From assembly GCF_003946865.1 (NCBI RefSeq), contig NZ_QXTH01000002.1, forward strand, positions 372,001-436,000: a DNA stretch of 64,000 nucleotides, in the 5' to 3' direction. Position numbers and translations under genes: made by a program. This DNA is from Antribacter gilvus (lineage in GTDB: Bacteria > Actinomycetota > Actinomycetes > Actinomycetales > Cellulomonadaceae). The notes below the pieces were generated by a model. The model was given only the letters and a program-made list of their open reading frames with translations, was not told the origin of the DNA and ran no database searches. Positions within the stretch are counted from its first letter, which is position 1. The number at the start of each line of letters is the position of its first letter. Below are positions 50,168 through 57,772 of the stretch, one piece after another.

Positions 50168-50637
50168 GCGGTGAACCACCAAGAGCCCACGGCGTCGTTC
50201 CAGTTCCAGGCGGCCTTCCCGCCACCCGTTCCGTTGGCGTTCAGACCGGCCCCGTTGCTGAAGTTGGGGTCGCGGTAGTTCCCGCCGACGAGGGTCTGGC
50301 TGTTGAGCACGAAGAAGTCATCGTCGTAGTACGCCTGACCCGACGTCACACCGCTGTAGAACCTGGTTGCGGCACAGCTCCCGCCGTTCGCGTGACCAGA
50401 GGACGCGGAGTGGTAGATGCCGCTGTCCCAGAGCGAACCCATGTTCGCCGACATCCCGTACTTGATACCCCAGCCCGCCTGGTAGTCGTTGTTGGTCCAG
50501 AGGCAGGCGGTGCCCACCGCGCAGGCAGCGCTCGCCGGCGCCGCACCGATCCCGGCCATCAGCGCGACACCCGCGAACGTCGCCAGAGACATCCGCGCGG
50601 CTCGCGTCTGACGGACCCACCGGAAAAAGCTCATCAT
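50161..50637 (-). CDS. secreted peptidase-inhibitor-I36-like protein
   Basis: This 158-residue protein has a Sec signal peptide (basic MSFFRWVRQTRAAR, hydrophobic core, ASA-A near residue 39). The mature 120 residues begin ACAVGTACLWTNNDYQAG and end in FTAC, with four cysteines and many Gly, Asn, Trp and Tyr. This fits family I36, the beta-gamma-crystallin fold that includes the Streptomyces metalloproteinase inhibitor SMPI; related folds include killer toxins. Whether this one inhibits, kills or binds the cell wall is open. GGAGG 6 nt before the ATG at 50637 gives strong initiation. First gene of the five-gene operon. Confidence 0.75.
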   Translation of the reverse strand: MMSFFRWVRQTRAARMSLATFAGVALMAGIGAAPASAACAVGTACLWTNNDYQAGWGIKYGMSANMGSLWDSGIYHSASSGHANGGSCAATRFYSGVTSGQAYYDDDFFVLNSQTLVGGNYRDPNFSNGAGLNANGTGGGKAAWNWNDAVGSWWFTAC

Positions 50638-50770
50638 CGATCTCCTCCAAGCCAGCACAGCAATCGCGCGGATGCACGACGGCATGCCATGGGTGGGACC
50701 AGGTCTCCACTCCAGGACAACGCGATCGTGCCGGATGGGTACGCAAGGCGCCACCGTTTGTCCATATTTC

Positions 50771-50800
50771 GGAATAGTCGGATTTGTGCGCTCCGGGCAA
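50771..50800 (-). promoter_or_regulatory. predicted promoter of the I36 operon
   Basis: On the minus strand TTGCCC (50795-50800) and TATTCC (50771-50776) are separated by 18 bp in an AT-rich island. It would give a leader of about 130 nt. The rest of the 192-bp gap shows no other element. Confidence 0.4.
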
Positions 50801-50829
50801 TCGAAGAGCCGCAGCCCCGGCCGCGAGCC

Positions 50830-52104
50830 TCAGACCGCCGCCGCCGGCAGCACCGTGGGCCCGTCCTCCGTGGTGAGCCGCATCCGGACGCCGAACCGGC
50901 GCGGCACCAGCTCGCCCTGCAGCACGAGAGCCGCCGCGCCCACCGCCGCCGCCTCGTTGGCGTGCGACGACACGAGCACGCGCACGCCGTGCGTCCCCCG
51001 CGCCACGAACGACGAGCTGGCGCGCTCCTGCACCTCGGGCAGGTAGAGGTCGCCGGCCACGGCGAACGCCGGGCCGGTGAGGACCAGCAGGTCCACGTCC
51101 ATCACGGAGCACAGCGTCTGCGCGGCGACCGCGAGGTAGCGCGCCGAGCGCGCCATGATCGCGGCGGCGACGTCGTCGCCCGCCAGGGCCAGCCGCGCGA
51201 CCTGCGCGAAGCCCTCGGTGACGTCCGTGCCGGAGCCGGCCCCGCCGTCGTCGGACGCCCGGGGCTCGTCGCCGAGCAGGCCCGCCTCGCGTGCCGCGGC
51301 GACCACCGCCGACGGCCCGGCGAAGGCCTCGATGCAGCCCACGTTGCCGCACCAGCACTCGGGGCCGTTGATGTCCACGCAGACGTGGCCGATCTCGCCC
51401 GCGTTGGCGCTGGCGCCGCGGTAGGGCACGCCGTCGGCGATGGTGCCGGAGCCCACGCCCGTGGCCATGTAGAGCACGCTGAAGGCGGTGGAGTGCTCGG
51501 CGCCGCCCGTCCAGTGCTCGCCCACCGCGGCGGCGGTGGCGTCGTTGTCGATCACGACGGGGTACCCGGACGCGGCCTCGAGCCGCGCCTTGAGGGGGTA
51601 GTCGACCCACTGGTGCAGCGACGGCCGCGAGATGACCAGCCCGGTCGCGGCGGTCAGCGGACCCGGCGAGACGACGCCGAGACCCAGCACGCGCTCCGGG
51701 TCCACCCCCGCCTCGGCCACCACCCGCTCCACCTGCAGGGTGATCTCGCCGACGACGGCGTCCGGGTCGGCCCCCACGCCCTCCTGCCGGTAGCGGGCCA
51801 CGATGGCGCCCCCGAGGTCGAGCAGGACGTACGTGAGCCCGTCGTGGTCCAGGTGGATACCGACCGCGTAACGGCTCGTCGGGACCATCCGCAGCAGCAT
51901 GCGCGGCTTGCCGCCCGTCGACGCCGCACGACCCGCCTCCACGACGAGGCCCTCGTCGAGGAGACGCCGCACCTCGTTCGAGACCGTCGCGCCGGTCAGG
52001 CGGGTGGCGTGCACGATCTCGACGCGACTGATCATCCCGGCAGTCCGGATGGCGTCGATGATCGCGGCTCGCGCGTTGGCGTGGTCCGCCCCGGTGCCGA
52101 GCAT
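50830..52104 (-). CDS. ROK-family transcriptional repressor of the mannoside locus
   Basis: This 424-residue protein has an N-terminal winged helix (about 8-75, SRVEIVHATRLTGATVSNEVRRLLDEGLV) followed by a ROK sugar-kinase-like domain with the zinc motif CWCGNVGC. GAGGAGG directly before the ATG at 52104 sets the start. It lies 22 bp downstream of the importer genes and is probably their last operon member. ROK repressors of this form bind sugars and are released from DNA. The likely targets are the divergent promoters at 57575-57703. Confidence 0.87.
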   Translation of the reverse strand: MLGTGADHANARAAIIDAIRTAGMISRVEIVHATRLTGATVSNEVRRLLDEGLVVEAGRAASTGGKPRMLLRMVPTSRYAVGIHLDHDGLTYVLLDLGGAIVARYRQEGVGADPDAVVGEITLQVERVVAEAGVDPERVLGLGVVSPGPLTAATGLVISRPSLHQWVDYPLKARLEAASGYPVVIDNDATAAAVGEHWTGGAEHSTAFSVLYMATGVGSGTIADGVPYRGASANAGEIGHVCVDINGPECWCGNVGCIEAFAGPSAVVAAAREAGLLGDEPRASDDGGAGSGTDVTEGFAQVARLALAGDDVAAAIMARSARYLAVAAQTLCSVMDVDLLVLTGPAFAVAGDLYLPEVQERASSSFVARGTHGVRVLVSSHANEAAAVGAAALVLQGELVPRRFGVRMRLTTEDGPTVLPAAAV

Positions 52105-52126
52105 GGTCCTCCTCACGGTTGGTACG

Positions 52127-52927
52127 TCAGCCCTGGAGCTCACGCAGGCGGCGCTCAGGATCGGGCGACGCTTCGCGCAGGGTGCGCGTGTACTCGTGCT
52201 GCGGGTTCAGGATGACCTCGTCCGCGACTCCGCGCTCGACGATTCTCCCCTGGTACATGACGAGGATGTCGTCGCTGAAGTGCCGGGCGGTCGCGAGGTC
52301 GTGGGTGATGTAGAGCACGCCGAGATTCTCCTCCTGCTGCAGGGTGGACAGCAGGTTGAGCACGCCGAGGCGGATCGACACGTCCAGCATGGACACGGGC
52401 TCGTCGGCCACGAGGATGCCCGGCCCCGGGCCGAGCGCCCGGGCGATCGCCACGCGCTGGCGCTGCCCGCCGGACAGCTCGTGCGGCCGGCGCTCGGCCA
52501 GGTCCTCGTCGAGCCGGACCCGGCGCAGCAGCGACTGCACCCGGTCCCGCAGCTCGTCGTTGCTCAGCCCCGGGTGGTGCAGCGCGACCGGCCGGGCCAG
52601 GTGGTGCCCCACGGTGTGGAACGGGTTGAGCGACCCGAACGGGTCCTGGAACACCATCTGCACCTGGTGCCGGTAGGCGTGCTGCGCGCGCCGGCCGCGT
52701 CCCACCGGCTTGCCGTCCAGCAGCAGCCGGCCGCTCGTGGGCCGCTCCAGCTGGGTGAGGATCTTCGCGATCGTGGACTTCCCGGAGCCGGACTGGCCCA
52801 CGAGCGCCACCGTGCGGCCCGGCTCCAGGATGAACGACACCCCGTCGACGGCCCGCAGCGTCGTGGACCGGAAGCCGGCCCGCAGGCGGTACTCCTTGGT
52901 GACGTCGCGCAGCTCGAGCGTGGTCAT
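52127..52927 (-). CDS. Opp/Dpp-family ABC transporter ATP-binding protein (OppF-like)
   Basis: This 266-residue ATPase has Walker A GQSGSGKST, signature ELSGGQRQRVAIARAL and Walker B ILVADEPVSMLDVSIR. The C-terminal extension (NPQHEYTRTLREASP) is that of oligopeptide-type ATPases. Its ATG overlaps the stop of the partner ATPase (ATGA). In this locus the substrate is probably an oligosaccharide, as for Opp-family sugar importers of Thermotoga. Confidence 0.9.
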   Translation of the reverse strand: MTTLELRDVTKEYRLRAGFRSTTLRAVDGVSFILEPGRTVALVGQSGSGKSTIAKILTQLERPTSGRLLLDGKPVGRGRRAQHAYRHQVQMVFQDPFGSLNPFHTVGHHLARPVALHHPGLSNDELRDRVQSLLRRVRLDEDLAERRPHELSGGQRQRVAIARALGPGPGILVADEPVSMLDVSIRLGVLNLLSTLQQEENLGVLYITHDLATARHFSDDILVMYQGRIVERGVADEVILNPQHEYTRTLREASPDPERRLRELQG

Positions 52928-53826
52928 CGGATCTCCTCCGCGTGCGTGCTGCCCGTGTCGCGCACGAACCCGCCGCGCTCCCCGGTCAGGCTCGGGAACG
53001 AGCCGAGCAGCGTCTTCGTGTAGTCGTGCTGCGGCTGCGTGTAGAGGGTGAGCGCCTCGGCCAGCTCGACGATGCGCCCCTCCCGCATGACGGCGATGCG
53101 GTCGCTGATCTCCAGCAGGAGCGGCAGGTCGTGGGTGATGAACACGACGGCGAACCCCAGCTCCGACCGCAGCCGGGTGATCTCCCGCAGGATCTCGCGC
53201 TGGACCACCACGTCGAGCGCGGTGGTGGGCTCGTCCATGATCATGACCTGCGGGTCGAGCGCCATGGCCATCGCGATCATGACGCGCTGGCGCATGCCGC
53301 CCGACAGCTCGTGCGGGTAGGCGTTCAGCCGGTTCCGGTCCACGCCCACGCGTTCCAGCAGCTCGCCGCAGCGCTCCCGCCGCACCTTCTTCCCGAGGTC
53401 CGGCCGGTGCGTGGTGAAGACGTCCTCGAGCTGGTCGCGGACCTTCTTCACCGGGTTGAGCGAGTTCATCGCCCCCTGGAAGACCATGGAGATCTTCTCC
53501 CAGCGGAAGAACCGCAGGTCGTCGCCCTCCAGGGCGCGGACGTCGATGGTGTGGCCCTCCCGGGAGTGGAACATCACCGAGCCGCCCGTCACGACGGCAG
53601 GCGTCTTGAGCAGCCGGTTGATCCCGTACGCGAGCGTCGACTTGCCGCACCCCGACTCCCCGGCCAGGCCCAGCACCTCACCCCGGCCCAGGGTCAGGGA
53701 GACGTGGTCCACGGCGCGGACCACCTTCTCGGCCTGGTACTCGATGCTCAGGTCGGTGATCTCGAGGACGGGGTCCACCTCGTGCCGCGGGGCGCGCCCC
53801 GCGGTGGTGGGCAGGGTGGCGGTCAT
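52924..53826 (-). CDS. Opp/Dpp-family ABC transporter ATP-binding protein (OppD-like)
   Basis: This 300-residue ATPase has Walker A GESGCGKST, signature ELSGGMRQRVMIAMAM, Walker B VMIMDEPTTALDVVVQ and the OppD tail (PQHDYTKTLLGSFPSLTGER). The cysteine iron-sulfur motif seen in some OppD tails is absent. It overlaps both neighbours by 4 bp and has GGAGG before its ATG. Confidence 0.9.
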   Translation of the reverse strand: MTATLPTTAGRAPRHEVDPVLEITDLSIEYQAEKVVRAVDHVSLTLGRGEVLGLAGESGCGKSTLAYGINRLLKTPAVVTGGSVMFHSREGHTIDVRALEGDDLRFFRWEKISMVFQGAMNSLNPVKKVRDQLEDVFTTHRPDLGKKVRRERCGELLERVGVDRNRLNAYPHELSGGMRQRVMIAMAMALDPQVMIMDEPTTALDVVVQREILREITRLRSELGFAVVFITHDLPLLLEISDRIAVMREGRIVELAEALTLYTQPQHDYTKTLLGSFPSLTGERGGFVRDTGSTHAEEIR

Positions 53827-54743
53827 GCGGTCGCCTCCTTCTCGGCAGGAGCGGCGCCCTCCACCGCGGTGCCCGACGACGGCCCGGTCACCTGCCAGCG
53901 CTTCGTCACCGCACGCGTGTGGTCGCGCAGGCGGGGGTTGATGATCTCGTCGATGGAGAAGTTGATGAGGGCGAGCGCGGCGCCGAAGAGCGCGATGCTC
54001 AGGCCCGGCGGGATGAACCACCACCACGCCCCGCGCATCAGCGCCAGGCTGTTCTGGGCGTAGTAGAGCATGGTTCCCCAGGTGAACGAGCCGGTGGCGC
54101 CGAGGCCGAGGAACGACAGGCCCGCCTCGCCCAGGATGGCGAAGATGATGCCGAACACAGCCTGCGACGCGAGCAGCGGCACCAGGTTGGGCAGGATCTC
54201 GACGAGCAGCACCCGCCAGGGTCGCTCGCCCGCCACGCGGGCCGCGAGGACGTAGTCGCGGCTCCGCACGGACAGGGTGAAGCCGCGCAGCACGCGGGCC
54301 GACCCGGCCCAGCTCGTGATGGCCAGCACCCCGGCCACGAGCCAGACGCTCTTGTCGGTCACGTAGCTGGAGATGATGATGACGAGCGGCAGGCCGGGGA
54401 TCACGAGCATGACGTTGGAGAAGAGCGAGAAGCCCTCGTCGACCCAGCCGCCCACGTACGCGCCCACCACGCCGAAGAAGGCGGAGAGGAGCAGCGTCAG
54501 CACGCCGACGACGAGGCCGATGATCAGCGACCCACGGGTGGCGTGGGCGAACTGGGCCAGCACGTCCTGGCCGGTCTGCGTGGTGCCGAGGAGGTGGTCC
54601 GCGCTGGGCGCGGACAGGCCGATGTTGTCGATCCCGGACGGGTCCGCGACCACGAACGGCCCGACGATGCCCCAGAGGACGAACGCGCCGACGATGGTCA
54701 GGCCCACCAGGAGCTTGGGGGTCAGGGGTGGCAGGTTGCGCAT
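53823..54743 (-). CDS. Opp/Dpp-family ABC transporter permease (DppC-like)
   Basis: This 306-residue inner-membrane subunit has six helices and the EAA-type loop VRSRDYVLAARVAGERPWRVLLVEILPN. The N-terminal OppC segment (VADPSGIDNIGLSAPSADHLLGTTQTGQDVLA) is clear. It starts 3 nt after the DppB stop. Confidence 0.9.
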   Translation of the reverse strand: MRNLPPLTPKLLVGLTIVGAFVLWGIVGPFVVADPSGIDNIGLSAPSADHLLGTTQTGQDVLAQFAHATRGSLIIGLVVGVLTLLLSAFFGVVGAYVGGWVDEGFSLFSNVMLVIPGLPLVIIISSYVTDKSVWLVAGVLAITSWAGSARVLRGFTLSVRSRDYVLAARVAGERPWRVLLVEILPNLVPLLASQAVFGIIFAILGEAGLSFLGLGATGSFTWGTMLYYAQNSLALMRGAWWWFIPPGLSIALFGAALALINFSIDEIINPRLRDHTRAVTKRWQVTGPSSGTAVEGAAPAEKEATA

Positions 54744-54746
54744 GGC

Positions 54747-55736
54747 TCAGCTCCTCGCTCGGGTGCGCGGGTCGATGACGCCGTACAGCAGGTCCACCAG
54801 GAGGTTGGCGCCCAGCACGGACAGCGTGATGACCAGGAAGATGCCCTGCATCAGCGCGTAGTCGTTGGAGTTCACGGCCTGCAGCAGCATGTTGCCGATG
54901 CCGGGATAGCTGAAGACGACCTCCGCCACGATGGAGCCGGCCACGACGAACCCGAGCGAGATCGCGAAGCCCGCGACTGACGGCAGCACCGCGTTCCGTG
55001 CCGCGTAGGCGCGCATGATGCGGCGGGGGTGGATGCCCTTCGCCTCGGCCGTGAGGATGTAGTCCTCCGAGAGCGTGGACACCATCATGTTGCGCATCCC
55101 GAGCATCCAGCCGCCCACGGAGGAGACCACGATCGTGATGGCGGGCAGGGTGCCGTAGTAGATGACCGACTGGATGAACGCCCAGTTCCACCCCGGGAAG
55201 GTGTTCCACGGGTCGTAGCCGCCGTTGAGCGGCGAGACGCCCAGGATCAGGCCGAACACGTACAGCAGGATCAGCGCCAGCCAGAAGTACGGCACCGACT
55301 GCAGCATGGTGAGGCTGGGGATCAGGTTGTCGACCCAGGACCCCCGCTTCCAGCCGGCGAAGGTGCCGAGGCCCACGCCGAGCAGGAACGAGATGATCGT
55401 GGACAGGCCGATGAGGCCGAGGGTCCACGGCAGCGTCTGGCCGATCATGTCCGACACGGAGGCCGGGAAGTAGGCGACCGACCTGCCGAGGTCGCCGCGG
55501 GCGATCTGGCCCCAGAAGCCCAGGTACTGCTGCCAGAGCGGCTGGTCCAGGTCTGCGCCGAGGAGGAGCTCGATGGCCCGCCGGGTCTCCGGCGTCACCT
55601 GCCCCTTCTGCGCGAGCTTGGAGACGAGCTGATCCACCGGGTTTCCGGGCATCAGCCGTGGGATGAGGAAGTCCAGGGTGACCGCCGCCCAGAGCGCGAC
55701 GGCGTAGAACCCCAGCTTCTGCAGTACGAATCTCAT
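54747..55736 (-). CDS. Opp/Dpp-family ABC transporter permease (DppB-like)
   Basis: This 329-residue permease begins with a helix directly at the N-terminus (MRFVLQKLGFYAVALWAAVTLDFLIPRLMPGNP), a hallmark of DppB, followed by five more. The EAA-type loop is EDYILTAEAKGIHPRRIMRAYAARNA. It follows the binding-protein gene by 34 bp. Confidence 0.9.
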   Translation of the reverse strand: MRFVLQKLGFYAVALWAAVTLDFLIPRLMPGNPVDQLVSKLAQKGQVTPETRRAIELLLGADLDQPLWQQYLGFWGQIARGDLGRSVAYFPASVSDMIGQTLPWTLGLIGLSTIISFLLGVGLGTFAGWKRGSWVDNLIPSLTMLQSVPYFWLALILLYVFGLILGVSPLNGGYDPWNTFPGWNWAFIQSVIYYGTLPAITIVVSSVGGWMLGMRNMMVSTLSEDYILTAEAKGIHPRRIMRAYAARNAVLPSVAGFAISLGFVVAGSIVAEVVFSYPGIGNMLLQAVNSNDYALMQGIFLVITLSVLGANLLVDLLYGVIDPRTRARS

Positions 55737-55770
55737 CTCGTGCGTCCTCTCGAGCTCCTCCTCGTCGCGA

Positions 55771-57465
55771 TCACTCAGCCGGGACGATCGTCTTCAGGAC
55801 GATGCCGTTGTCCCAGGCCTTCCACGACGCCGCGAAGGCGTACTTGTCCTCGTTGCTCGGGAACCCGGTGACCTTCGAGTTGTTGAACTCGGTGAGCGTC
55901 GAGTTGATGTAGATCGGCACGTACGGCATGTCGCGGACGATCTCCTCCTGGATCGTGGCGTACGCCTCCTTCTGCACGGCCTCGTCGTCGGTCGCCGCGG
56001 CGGCCTTGATGGCCTCGTCCACGACCGGGTTCGAGTACCGGGAGAAGTTCTGGCCGTAGGAGGGCTCGCCCACCTTGGTGGTGTTGTCGGTCGAGTACCG
56101 CGGGTTGTACGTGAAGTACGGGTTCGCGGAGGCGCCGAGGCCGATGGAGTCGAGCGAGAGCTGGAACGTGCCCTTGGTCTGGTTGTCGTTCCACTCGTTC
56201 CAGGCGAGCTGCGTCGGCTTGAGCTCGATGCCGACCGCCTTGAACTGCTGCGCCATGGTGTCGTTCAGCGAGATGTAGTCGCTCCAGCCGGTGACGGTCT
56301 GGATCGTCATGGACAGCTTCTGGCCGTCCTTCTCACGGACGCCGTCCGCGCCCAGCACCCAGCCGGCGGCATCGAGCAGCTCGTTGGCCTTGTCGGTGTC
56401 CGCGCCCTCGGGCGTGGTCAGGTTCGCGGAGTCCGCGATCCAGTCGGCGTCACGCTCGGGGAGCAGGAGCGTGGGCGAGCCGGTCGCGGCGAAGCCGCCG
56501 CCGGCGAGCTGGTTGAGCTGGTCACGGTCCATCGCGTGGTACATCGCCTGGCGCACGGCCGGGTCCGTCTGCGGGCCCTCGCAGCCGAGGTCGGCGTTGG
56601 AGCACGTGAAGATCGACGTGGTGAGAGCCGGGGTGTTCACGTACGACAGGTCCGGGTTGTCGGCCAGGAGGCCGTCCAGGTCGGGGAGGAACGAGCTCAT
56701 CCAGTCGACCTGGCCGGAGATCAGGGCGGCCGCGGCGGCGTCGGCGTTGTCGAGGGAGATGTAGCGGATCTCGTCGACCGACGGCTTGCCCTCCTCCCAG
56801 TAGCTCGCGTTCTTCTCGAGCAGGTAGCTCTGCGCCGAGAACGACTTGAGCTTGTACGCGCCGGTGCCGACCGGGTTCTGGTTGATCGTGGTGATCGGGT
56901 CGTCGAGCTCCGACCAGACGTGCTCGGGCACGATCGCCTGGTTGCCCAGGACCTGCGGCTCCTGCATGAACGACGGCTCTTCGAACGTCAGGGTGACGTG
57001 CGTGTCGTCGGTCGCCTCCGCGCTGGCCGCGAGGCCGGACGTGTTGAGCTCCGGCGTGTCCTTGAGGAGGTTGAAGGTGAACGCCACGTCGTTGGCCGTG
57101 AACGGCTCACCGTCCGACCACTCGACGCCCTCACGGGTCGTGATGGTCAGCTCGGTGCCGTCCTCGTTCCACTCCCACGACTCGCCCAGCAGGGGCGTGG
57201 GCTCGGAGGTCTCGGCAAGGTTGTACCAGAACAGCGGCTCGTAGATCACACCGAGCGTGGGCTGCAGAAGCGTCGGGGAGAACGGGTTCCAGTTCTCGTT
57301 GATCGTGCCGGTCGCACCGTTGAAGACGGTCATGGTGGTGCCACCACCAGCGCTGCCGCCCTGTGCCGCGCCGGAGCACGCGCTGAGCGCGAACGCCGCT
57401 GCGGACACGAGTGCGACACCAGCCAGGGCGCGGCGCCGCGTGCGCCGCGAGGAGGAGTGCGTCAT
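55771..57465 (-). CDS. Opp-family (family 5) solute-binding lipoprotein, probable manno-oligosaccharide receptor
   Basis: This 564-residue protein has a twin-Arg-like basic start (SSRRTRRRAL), a hydrophobic segment and the lipobox LSAC (Cys about 30). The mature part is SBP_bac_5: PTLLQPTLGVIYEPLFWYN, LTITTREGVEWSDGEPFTANDVAFTFNLL, and a Trp-rich C-terminal lobe. Family 5 receptors bind peptides, nickel or oligosaccharides; divergence from GH2 and GH36 glycosidases points to beta-mannosides or galactosyl-manno-oligosaccharides. AGAGGG precedes the ATG. It is the first gene of the importer operon. Confidence 0.85.
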   Translation of the reverse strand: MTHSSSRRTRRRALAGVALVSAAAFALSACSGAAQGGSAGGGTTMTVFNGATGTINENWNPFSPTLLQPTLGVIYEPLFWYNLAETSEPTPLLGESWEWNEDGTELTITTREGVEWSDGEPFTANDVAFTFNLLKDTPELNTSGLAASAEATDDTHVTLTFEEPSFMQEPQVLGNQAIVPEHVWSELDDPITTINQNPVGTGAYKLKSFSAQSYLLEKNASYWEEGKPSVDEIRYISLDNADAAAAALISGQVDWMSSFLPDLDGLLADNPDLSYVNTPALTTSIFTCSNADLGCEGPQTDPAVRQAMYHAMDRDQLNQLAGGGFAATGSPTLLLPERDADWIADSANLTTPEGADTDKANELLDAAGWVLGADGVREKDGQKLSMTIQTVTGWSDYISLNDTMAQQFKAVGIELKPTQLAWNEWNDNQTKGTFQLSLDSIGLGASANPYFTYNPRYSTDNTTKVGEPSYGQNFSRYSNPVVDEAIKAAAATDDEAVQKEAYATIQEEIVRDMPYVPIYINSTLTEFNNSKVTGFPSNEDKYAFAASWKAWDNGIVLKTIVPAE

Positions 57466-57574
57466 CGAAGTCCCTCTGTTGGTCGCCGTCGCCGGCGAGG
57501 CCGTGCCGCGGCGGGCTCGGGAACGCCCCCATCGGCGGACCCGGCGGGTGTGACCCACGCCGCAGCAGGACCTT

Positions 57575-57604
57575 TTGTAACTGACGAAACGAAGTCCTGT
57601 CAAT
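57575..57604 (-). promoter_or_regulatory. promoter of the importer operon with spacer operator element
   Basis: On the minus strand a perfect -35 TTGACA (57599-57604) and TACAAA -10 (57575-57580) are 18 bp apart. The spacer contains CTTCGTT, the same word found in the spacer of the divergent promoter. It gives a leader of about 100 nt. Confidence 0.7.
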
Positions 57605-57673
57605 TGGCCCATGGCGGGTCGTTGCCATTCCGTGACCCGGGGCCGCGCCGGGCGGCCACTTGCGCCCGAAGGT

Positions 57674-57703
57674 TTGACGAACTTTCTTCGTTCACTGAAC
57701 AAT
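57674..57703 (+). promoter_or_regulatory. promoter of the glycosidase genes with spacer operator element
   Basis: TTGACG (57674-57679) and AACAAT (57698-57703) are 18 bp apart, with CTTCGTT at 57686-57692 in the spacer and a partial GACGAA/TTCGTT symmetry. The 307-bp divergent gap 57466-57772 holds these two promoters and no gene. Confidence 0.65.
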
Positions 57704-57772
57704 GCTGTCGTCGCGCACGTCTCTGACGACGGCGCGACGTTTCCGGACACCGCTCGAGGACGAGGATCACCG

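Noticed and set aside
50161-50637. Lactococcin-972-type bacteriocin as the first gene of the ABC operon
   Set aside because: The operon shape is similar, but the protein is longer, has four cysteines and the I36-like start CAVGTACLW, and the transporter lacks the long DUF1430-type permease.
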